A DNA stretch of 10,486 nucleotides from Goniomonas avonlea (taxonomy: Eukaryota > Cryptophyceae > Goniomonadida > Goniomonadaceae): NCBI GenBank assembly GCA_003573635.1, contig QUTJ01031236.1, positions 1 through 10,486 of the forward strand, read 5' to 3'. The notes below the pieces were generated by a model. The model did not search any database and was not told the DNA's origin. It worked only from the letters and a program-made list of their open reading frames with translations. Of this stretch, positions 1 to 6,866 are shown one piece after another. The number at the start of each line of letters is the position of its first letter. Positions within the stretch are counted from its first letter, which is position 1. A program made the translations under genes and the position numbers.

Positions 1-27
1 GTGTGTGTGTGTGTGTGCACGCGCGCG
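1..27. repeat. (GT)n/(CG)n alternating purine-pyrimidine tract
   Basis: About eight GT dinucleotides are followed after a short break by a CG run. The tract lies in the VPS13 intron that starts at 108 on the minus strand and runs off the window. It is a simple microsatellite with a composition that can adopt Z-DNA. No coding role is seen. Confidence 0.85.
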
Positions 28-3000
28 AGTGAGGGAGTGGGGGTGGGGAGCTCGTTGCGGGGAGGCAAACAGAGCACCAAAAATGTTCTCGCTCGGCCTC
101 AGACGCACCCTCAAGCAGCGACGGGGTGACAACCAGGGTGGCAGCCGACATTTTTGTCTGCAGGTTGATGTGCAGTGGTTCTCCGTCCACCGGGTTGCAG
201 GTGAGCACAAGAACCAACCACGGGCGACCTTCTCGAGCTGCGGCCAAGTGAGTGTGAGAGTGAGGACGAGCGAGAGTGAGAGTGTGCGGCTGTGCCAGAG
301 CCCCATTCCTTGGGGCCAGTGAATGCCTAATTCCTGCTGCCCAGTGTGGCTTGCCAGGGGCATACTGGTGGACAACACAATGTCTGAGATTGACTTGTCT
401 GAGATTGACTGACCCCAAGGAGTGTCGGCGCCGATGGCAGTGCCGGTGTCGGAGGTCGACGACACGATGGACGACGCGAACACACAAGGGAAGTGCGTGT
501 CGTTGGTGTAGTTGTCCCGGACAGTCAACCGGTCAACGCTAACGTCAGCGCGCAAGCCGGATAAACGCGAACACACAGCCAGCTGCAGGTCCCCCACATC
601 GATGCAGACAAAGTCGCGCGCGAGGCCGGTGGAAAACGAGGCCATGGAGAGGGTGATTTGCAGCTCCGTCACCTGCGACGGCACAGCGTGAACCACTGCC
701 GCCGCTGTCACTCCCACTTTGAACAACAGGAGCACAGCCGCAGACCAATAAAATCGAGGGGGATGGAACTTCATCAAGACCAAAAACGAAAACGAAATGC
801 ACAGAGCGCACAGTAATTAAGAGCAGTGCTCGGACTTGAGCAGCGTCGCCCCTCCTTTCCTCATCAATTGCCAGCAAGTCCTTCGGGAAGGCAGCGGTGA
901 GAGCTTGGCCTTCCACTGCGAGACTCGTGTAAGGCAGGGGTGAGAGCTTGGCCCTCCACTGACAGGTGTTGGCGCGACAATCGCCACAACTTGGGTGGTC
1001 AAGCCACCGCCAGAGTCGCGCGTGTGGTGTGTGGTGCGTGAGGCGTGTGAGGCTGTTGTGTCATAAAACCAGCAAGAACAGCCATCCTGGGCATGTCGAG
1101 ATCTCAGAGCAGGCGCACCTCGACGAGCCTCTTGTTCTTCCGCACTGATGTTGCTGGCCGCAGCCTTGCCTTCACTGCCTGCACCGAGCAGCGACTGTGT
1201 GGAAGACGTTGCTGGGTCTTGCCACCCGCCTCCGGCACCCCAATAGGCCCAGCGCATACCCCTGCAGCTTCGCATGACACGAGGACACGACCGTTGTGCG
1301 TGAGGGTGAGGGGTGGGGGGGGGGGGTCTGTCCAACAACAAAAATCGATCGGATAGTTCGCGAGAGAAGTCCACATCAGAGTTTTGAATAAAATCGGCAG
1401 CCACGCAACCGAAATTGTGAAGATACCCCCAACATAATGTACGCCAGAGTGTGAATATACCCTCAACACATTGTACGCCAGATGTGAAGACACCCCGAAC
1501 ATAATGTACGCCATGACGCCGCCTTGGGCTCCGAGCAGTCACAGGACCAAACACGTTACGCACCATGACACCCAGCCCTCAGCGTCCGCTCCTTCTATTG
1601 GCGGGTCTGTTTCATCGAGCGATTCTGGGGGTCCGCCAGTCGAGTCGTCGACCATCGGAGTGTTCGGGGTCGACTTCTGGCCGCTGGATTGCGCGAGCGA
1701 GCGGAGGAACAGAATTTCTTGGACGGAGAGGCTGTCCTCTTGCTCCTGCCGGACGGGAACATAATCTGCATTGTGGAACGATGCAGCGCCAGACGTGGAG
1801 TGGTATATCAAGGCTTGGTGTCCTTGGATCAACGCCAGTGTTTTATGTATGGAGGAGACAATTGTTGGACAGTGGAATCCAATCGTAGGGGCGAGGGGGC
1901 AGGGCAGACATCGAGGGTGGTGGAGCTGAGATGACAGGCCAGGAGGGAACAAAGGCGTACCTCGAGTCGCTGCTGGGCGTCGGGTGGTGGGACGCACGGT
2001 GGCTGGAGTGAGGTGTACACCGAAACATATTCACGCCGAGCCTCTGCAAACTTGCGCATGTGCGGCCAGGACCACCGCCGGCAACTGTGAGAAATGGACA
2101 TCAATTGGCCGATCGACTTGCAAACAAGCCATTCATTCCCCAAGCCGTTCATTTCCCAGACTCAGTATCATTCTGGCCGTGATGAACAAGAGAAGCGGAG
2201 AGAGATTAGGTCGAAAATGGAGCGACACACAGAGACAGGCCCAAGAGAATGTTGACTTGATGAGACTCACCGCGCTTGGACTGCGCACATATGAGCAGCG
2301 ACTGCATACCGCCACCACTGCCTCGGACACTCTCGCACCGAGACAGTCGGCCTGTGTCGCGCGTTGCGACGACGCATTTGCATCCCGTACAGCCAGTCGG
2401 CCAGGATAACAAGCTCACGCACTTCCGCCGCGTCCAGTGTGACCTTTTTGGAAATGTGCATGAGCGCTCGAATGTTGCGGGGGTCGAGACTCGATCAGGA
2501 AGGGGAGGGGGTCGAGACTCGATCAGGAAAGGGAGGGGGCAAGTAGGAGTGGATGGGAGAAGAAGGGGGCGGGGATAACAAGGTCGCAGGTGTGACAACA
2601 AAGAGTGAGAATCGGAATTAGGAGGTGGGAGTGAGATGCTGTCGGGAAGCCAAAGGGGCAGGGGCAAGGAGGAGCGTGGGAAGCGGGGGAGGGGGTGAAA
2701 CACAACACAACTGATGGTGCAACACACCGATAACGATGGGAACACGACCTCGAGCATGTGCTTGGGTTGTCCTGGGGGTGGGCGCGACTTGTTTATGGTC
2801 ATTCGGATGCTGGCGTTGACAGGGGACAGCACAGTTGTGTGGCCCACACCTCCCAGACCTCTCGCCGGTGCAACTGTGCGATGGGCGAGGGTAAGAAACA
2901 GCGCAAGAGGGATCCACAGTGCGTGGTTGTCGTCTGTCACCCCCCCCTCAACTCACGATCCTGTGGTGCAAGATGGCAGAGAAATACTGAGTTCCTCTGT

Positions 3001-4591
3001 CATAACCGGAGTGACACTGCTGGGAGGAGATTATCCATCACACTTGTCAAATTACCCGACATGTGGGCTTAAAGTTGTGACCTAGGTCAGAAACAGCGTG
3101 CAGCTGTGCGATGGACTGGGTTACAAACGGCGCAAGAAGGTGCAACTGAGTGCGACAGATTGTAAGCGTGAGTTGTGTCTGTGTAATAGATGTTGGTGAG
3201 GCACAATGGGTGCAGGCGTGTCTCAGACTCAGGCAACATAGCAACAGGTCAGTCAGACCACACACAAAAACTCTGAAAGTCACCGCGATACTGCACCATG
3301 AGAATCCAAACATCGCTCCTGATCTGTTTTTCGACAGCCTGCCCATTTTCAAGCGCCGAACACATTGCAGGGACTCTCATCCGGAGTCTAAAGAGTCACA
3401 CAGCACGACAACACTCACCAAAAAACAAGTCGCCATCAGCGTCCTCGTATCCGCAGTCGACGTCTAGAGCTTCGCGGTCAAATAGGGCCTTCACCTGACT
3501 CAAACGTATCATACGAGGTTGGTCATAAAAAATGCTGTGCGATTCCTTTTCGACACAGCTAGACTAGGAAAAATCGGAGCCCAATGATACTCGCATCACA
3601 ATTTCAACAGTCAGAGTTGTTTGTAAAATCACTGAGGAATTTCGTCAAACCGTAAACACGCACCTCTGCCATGGTGCGTGCAGTCGTGGCTTTGCAATCA
3701 CGATCCCAATATGCAGTCACACCCTCCACCTCCACCTTTTTGTAAACAAACTTGTTGTCCCGGACCTACAGTGCGATGAGATGTCGCAAAATGAAACATG
3801 CAACGCACAAAAGTGGTGTTCCAATCAGCGTCAGCCGAGAGGATAGACAGGCTATCTAATTTGAACCCGAGAGTCGAGGGGCCGCGACCTGGCGTCGTTG
3901 GTGCTACAATTTGGGGGTTCACCTCCACCTTGACGTGCACATCCTGGACAGAGACTCTGAAATACATCTCGTCAGCTAATCAGGAAGCTGAGCAATGTCG
4001 CGTACAAGACGTTATCAAGAATCTCAGTTGCGAATCGCGTGTAGAACCAGGCGCGGGTTTCACCCTCATCGTCATCTTGCACATTGGCTTGCTTGAGCAG
4101 CTCTGCTGCAGCCAGCTGGGCCTGTTTTGCCATTCGTTCGGCCAGCACCTGCGCGTCCTCGTTCCACTGCAAAACCAAATCGGTTGGCTACTGTGGGCCG
4201 TGTGCACTTTCGCACCTTGAACTCTTCAGTAGTGCCAAGAATCAAATGCACGCGCTCAACTCTTATCTTAAGCGCCTTACTGCGTAGAGCATTCCATGGA
4301 ATCTCAATCCGAAGCTCGCCAATGTAGCCTGTTCCACCATGGTCAATCGAACATCTCAGCCAAACTCATCTCACCAGCTTTGAGGCTAAACGGAAGCAGC
4401 ATATTATCGAGACAGTCCTGTCTCAGCTCCAAGTCATGCAGAACAGCCTCACCTGCTCGATATCAATTCAAGCATGGGATGAAGCAAGCAATACCTCGCC
4501 AAACACCGATGTTTAAACGCTCTCGATTCAAACCAACAATGTAAGCCCCGAGGTGCTTTTGCAAGATGCTTGAGACTAAGTTCTCAAACAT
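1..4591 (-). CDS. VPS13-family lipid-transfer protein, N-terminal part (partial, 15 exons)
   Basis: VPS13 proteins are long rod-like channels that move lipids between organelles at membrane contact sites. Exons, in transcription order: 4591-4495, 4452-4375, 4328-4216, 4166-4006, 3956-3809, 3765-3664, 3494-3419, 2873-2735, 2489-2271, 2084-1961, 1745-1564, 1261-1119, 915-812, 672-366, 237-109. Phase is kept at every junction, giving about 707 residues. Family landmarks appear in order. The chorein start is MFENLVSSILQKHLGAYIVG, followed by IPWNALRSK (about 68-76). Then come EILDNVLVSVQDVHVKV, LDSLSILSADADWNTTF (ends at 199), YKKVEVEGVTAYW (207-219) and LSPVNASIRMTINKS (274-288). WWRYA is at 363-367 and RRWSWPHMRKFAEARREYV near 380-398. 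QEILFLRSLAQ, GWVSW (476-480) and CNPVDGEPLHINL (near 675) follow. All match the first quarter of VPS13. Introns 1-5 are 42-49 nt; later ones are 128-545 nt. Least certain are the exon 8/9 junction and the exon 14 donor (366 or 414, both phase 1). The gene continues past the left edge from a donor at 108. Confidence 0.93.
381..410. repeat. Perfect 15-bp tandem duplication in VPS13 exon 14
   Basis: The 15-mer tgtctgagattgact occurs twice without a gap (381-395 and 396-410). Read on the minus strand it gives SISDK followed by SISDI, so the duplication keeps frame. It would be intronic instead if the alternative GTCAGT donor at 413 is used rather than the GTATGC donor at 365. Confidence 0.85.
888..961. 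repeat. Tandem duplication across the 3' splice site of VPS13 intron 12
   Basis: Two 31-bp copies, 888-918 and 931-961, are 43 bp apart and match at 29 of 31 positions. The copy at 888-918 spans the predicted acceptor (exon 13 starts at 915). The other copy lies inside the intron and carries its own CAG in the same place. Using that copy would add 43 nt and shift the frame. Confidence 0.85.
1315..1326. repeat. Run of 12 G
   Basis: An uninterrupted G tract on the plus strand, preceded by further short G runs from 1301. On the VPS13 sense strand it reads as poly-C inside intron 11. The exact length may be affected by sequencing. Confidence 0.85.
1416..1513. repeat. Three-copy 33-34 bp tandem repeat inside VPS13 intron 11
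   Basis: Copies begin at 1416, 1450 and 1483, each starting tgtgaa and ending near tgtacgcca. The copies differ at several positions, so the array is not recent. There are no spacers between copies and no neighbouring cas genes, so it is a minisatellite and not a CRISPR array. Confidence 0.85.
2482..2537. repeat. 28-bp tandem duplication at the 3' end of VPS13 intron 8
   Basis: Copies 2482-2509 and 2510-2537 match at 27 of 28 positions. On the minus strand each holds ctgatcgag followed by tctcgaccc. In the copy nearer the exon, the AG at 2491-2490 is the predicted acceptor of exon 9. The second copy lies 28 nt upstream in the transcript and would shift the frame. Confidence 0.85.
2490..2734 (-). 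other. VPS13 intron 8 (245 nt), polypyrimidine on the sense strand
   Basis: The plus strand from 2482 to about 2700 is strongly purine-rich with many runs of three to five G. The pre-mRNA therefore carries a very long pyrimidine tract upstream of exon 9. The donor (GTTATC at 2734) was chosen because it gives the right phase to continue PKHMLEVVFPS into LDPRNIRAL. Other donors, such as GTCGTG at 2749, remain possible. Confidence 0.6.
2868..3142. repeat. Diverged direct repeat flanking the exon 8 acceptor of VPS13
   Basis: A segment near 2868-2912 recurs at about 3098-3142, an offset of 230 bp. Both copies share tgca-ctgtgcgatgg and a following gcgcaag block, with scattered substitutions. The lower copy contains the CACAG acceptor that opens exon 8 at 2873 on the minus strand. 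The upper copy holds an equivalent CACAG in mid-intron. Confidence 0.7.
2874..3418 (-). other. VPS13 intron 7 (545 nt), longest gene-less stretch in the gene
   Basis: Bounded by donor GTGAGT at 3418 and acceptor CACAG ending at 2874, phase 1 on both sides. It holds the upper copy of the splice-site repeat. I see no VPS13-like peptide in any minus-strand frame and no RNA gene. A small additional exon cannot be excluded, for example near 3330-3290, where one frame stays open. Confidence 0.6.
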
Positions 4592-4788
4592 CGCAGCACG
4601 AGACCTTTAGCTTCTCGCTGGGCCTGGCACACCTCCACGATTCCCTCCACCAAGTCCACTCTTCGATCCCTCCAGCCTGTATGAGCTTGTATGAGCATTT
4701 GTGTATTCGATTCCGAAACCCCAACGTCTTCCCAAAAAGGAAAGATCTGCCCAAGCCCGTGAAGACCGGCCCAAGGAGTGGTGGAACA
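4592..4788. promoter_or_regulatory. Divergent promoter region between VPS13 and CK1 genes
   Basis: Only 197 bp separate the two predicted start codons, so both promoters and both 5' leaders must lie here. No TATA box or CCAAT box is obvious. A short direct repeat, tgtatgagct then tgtatgagca, sits near 4679-4698. The CK1 reading frame stays open through this region, with an in-frame ATG at 4681, so a longer CK1 N-terminus is possible. Confidence 0.6.
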
Positions 4789-6429
4789 ATGGAATCGATT
4801 GAGGACCTTCCCCAGATCGGCCACTATGACTGTCAGAAAGTGTTGGGAGAAGGAACCTTTGGCAAGGTCTATACCGCTGTTTCCCGTTCGAGTGGACAGC
4901 AAGTGGCGTTGAAGGTACAAACCCATGAGGATTCAAAATTGGACGAGGAATATGCTATTCTTTGTCACCTTCAAAGAGTGCTAAAACCGTCATCTGTGCC
5001 ATGGGTCAGATGGTTTGGTGAAGTGCAAGGAGCAGATGGCAAAGTAGTGCAAGCGATGTCCTTGGAACTTCTGGGGCCGGACCTTCGAGCTCTCCGAGAT
5101 GCTCTTCCCTGTGGATTTACGCTTGCTAATGTTCTAGCATTCAGTGATCAAATTGTAATTTGTTTTTCTTCCTGCTTTGTGAATTTCTCATTTCTTGTTC
5201 AGTTGCAGATTGTGGGAATGGTTCATAGTGCAGGTTTTCTTCATCGTGACATCAAACCGGTGCGCCGATAATGCGAGATGGGCAACTAACTTCCAAATGT
5301 CCGCGTTCAGATTTGACTCCCTCTCAGGAAAACATTGTTGTTGGTGCCACGGATGGACCAGGCTCGAGGCAGCTTCGTCTTGTGGATTTTGGTTGCTCGG
5401 GTCGATACACCGACAAGATCACAGGGATGCCACTTCCTGAGCACAAAAGGCAAAAAGGTCTGTCACTTATCATAGTTTGTCATTTTACTTTCTCTTGCAG
5501 GATTCTTTGGAACAATGACGTTTGGTAGCTACGCGGCCATGAGTAGCGCGGTCAGTCCAATCCTGAATGCAGAGCTTCGCCTGACCTGGGAAAACAGTGT
5601 GGCAAGCCGCAGTGTCGGAAGGATGATCTAGAGTCTTTGGGCATCTCACTTCTCGACATGCTCAAAGAGGTGCCATGGTCCGTCTACGATGATCACAATC
5701 TTGACAGGGAGCAAGCACGACTGGCCATTGTCGAAGGTCCGTCTGCCAGTGGGTCCAAGCCTCCTTGAATGAAAATTTGAACGCAGAGAAACGATCCATC
5801 AAGAATATGGTCGAAGGCTATCCTGAAGCAGGTGCGACGAGCCAACAATCCATGCCACTGAAACCGCCCAGGAACCTTTCTTGAATACTTTCGAGAGGTT
5901 CGAGCGCTCGGATTCAACACCGACCCAGACTACGACAAACTGCGCAAGGTTAGGGTAAGGACGGGGAAGTTCGGAGGTTAATCCGGCGCAGCTGTTTGCA
6001 GATGCATTCTCTCGCCGCAAGTTCACAGAGGCGGATGCGTTCTCCTGGGTGGAAACTCTGAAGCGCGACCAACAGGTGAGCGGAGAGGAACAGAGTCAGG
6101 ACTGACTTTGAACGCAGCAAGCGGAGAATCTCTCCGTCATCCCGGCTCTGGCCATCGGCGATGGCAACGATGCACGCAGCTCGATCGCAAAAACAGTTGC
6201 TTCCAAAGCAAGCCTTTTGTCCCAAGGCTCCTCAAGTTCCATTGGGTCCAATAACCTCAAAGTCCGTCGCATTCGCGCAAAACAAGGAGCACCCGCATTC
6301 AAGCCAGCGCGGTTGGGCACTCCTCGTCAACGAGCCCAGAAGCTGAGAGAATCGAACAAAGAATGGGGGTGGTGGCAGCGAGCAAAACAGCTCGTTCAGC
6401 ATGCAGCCAAATGGGCAAGCACCGAGTAG
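4789..6429 (+). CDS. Casein kinase 1-like protein kinase, nine exons, 419 aa
   Basis: A serine/threonine kinase of the CK1 group. Exons: 4789-5154, 5203-5259, 5328-5457, 5501-5550, 5598-5736, 5787-5831, 5872-5948, 5992-6075, 6118-6429. The eight introns are 40-68 nt. The start at 4789 has a good context (ACAATGG). Visible motifs: glycine loop GEGTFGKVY (20-28), VALK with Lys42, and SLELLGPDL, typical of CK1. The catalytic loop is HRDIKPEN with Asp138. Metal-binding DFG has Asp161. The CK1 hallmark RKDDLESLG lies downstream, and DPDYDKLRKLF matches the CK1 C-lobe motif. There is no APE motif, as expected for CK1. Odd points: the activation segment has a short CGKPQC stretch before RKDDLESLG, and the usual LPWQ is VPWS. 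A tail of about 100 residues is Ser- and Arg/Lys-rich and ends in a Trp-rich segment, EWGWWQRAKQLVQHAAKW. All catalytic residues are present, so it is probably active. CK1 versus a related VRK/TTBK branch is not resolved. Confidence 0.93.
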
Positions 6430-6866
6430 CACACAGTGCAGCTGTCGAAGCCATTGTGAACAACGTGAAGACGTGACCGGTACCGGATCAGTGAGCATCA
6501 TCGGCCCGCACCGGGGATATAAGACGCCGCGCAGTATCTGCGTTGATCCGCTCATGATCGCGAAGAAACGATATTGCGGGAACGTTGTTTGGCCACACGA
6601 ACTGCAAAATGCCGCAAAATTCAACGCGAGATTCTATGTCTGTTTCCATGTGCTAGTTTGCTTGGTCTTGGATCCTCATCTCGTCGCTTGGAAACTTACT
6701 GCTGTCTTTAATTCAGAAATGCCCAAACCATCTCTTACATGAGTGTCAACAGCTCACGTCCCAACACGCGAAATATCAGTGTAAAAAGGTCTGGACCAGG
6801 AGCTTCAACCTCCAGACCTCCACACGACCCCAGATAAGATTAGTATGCTCAGGCCATTTCACCCAC
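6430..6866. other. Gap between convergent genes (3' ends of CK1 and C2 gene)
   Basis: This 437-bp stretch lies between the CK1 stop (TAG at 6427-6429) and the C2-gene stop (TAA at 6869-6867). It should hold both 3' UTRs and poly(A) sites. I see no AATAAA on the plausible strands near either stop, no convincing ORF and no RNA gene. One short inverted repeat lies near its right side. Confidence 0.6.
6788..6818. repeat. 8-bp inverted repeat, possible 3' UTR hairpin
   Basis: ggtctgga at 6788-6795 pairs with tccagacc at 6811-6818 across a 15-nt loop. It lies about 50 bp past the C2-gene stop codon in its direction of transcription. It could form a hairpin in the transcript. It is too short and loose for a tRNA. 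The function is unknown. Confidence 0.45.

Larger units (their letters stand above)
1262..1563 (-). other. VPS13 intron 11 (302 nt), repeat-bearing
   Basis: Donor GTGCGT at 1563 and acceptor CTGCAG ending at 1262 join TG to G, completing the second Trp of GWVSW and leading into GMRWAYWGAGGG. This keeps phase and matches the Trp-rich segment expected in VPS13. Inside are three 33-34 bp tandem repeats and a 12-G run. A long open frame runs through the intron on the minus strand but looks non-coding. Confidence 0.8.

Noticed and set aside
5-542. Plus-strand open frames at the left edge
   Set aside because: They are antisense to well-supported VPS13 exons 14 and 15 and translate into low-complexity Arg/Cys-rich sequence.
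545-774. A secreted protein starting at the minus-strand ATG at 774, with a hydrophobic signal-like N-terminus
   Set aside because: The frame downstream of 672 is mid-VPS13 sequence, and a CAG acceptor at 675-673 with matching phase joins it to exon 13. The hydrophobic stretch is intron read-through.
1416-1513. CRISPR-like array
   Set aside because: The copies are contiguous without unique spacers, diverged from each other, and lie in an intron of a eukaryotic gene.
817-1566. A 249-codon open frame on the minus strand as a gene of its own
   Set aside because: It overlaps VPS13 exon 12 in frame only for 1261-1119. Outside that exon it runs through repeats, a poly-C tract and predicted introns, with low-complexity translation.
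2206-2940. A 244-codon minus-strand open frame as a gene
   Set aside because: It enters exon 8 in the right frame but then reads through the pyrimidine-rich intron 8 and crosses exon 9 in the wrong frame. The WWRYA motif is in another frame.
3047-3352. A 101-codon minus-strand open frame inside VPS13 intron 7 as an exon
   Set aside because: Its translation shows no VPS13 similarity, and the phase between exons 7 and 8 is already satisfied without it.
5949-5962. Telomere-like gttagggtaagg word
   Set aside because: It is a single occurrence that is simply the start of CK1 intron 7, with no tandem array.
6788-6818. tRNA or other structured RNA gene
   Set aside because: A single 8-bp stem with a 15-nt loop has no cloverleaf arms and no A/B box match.
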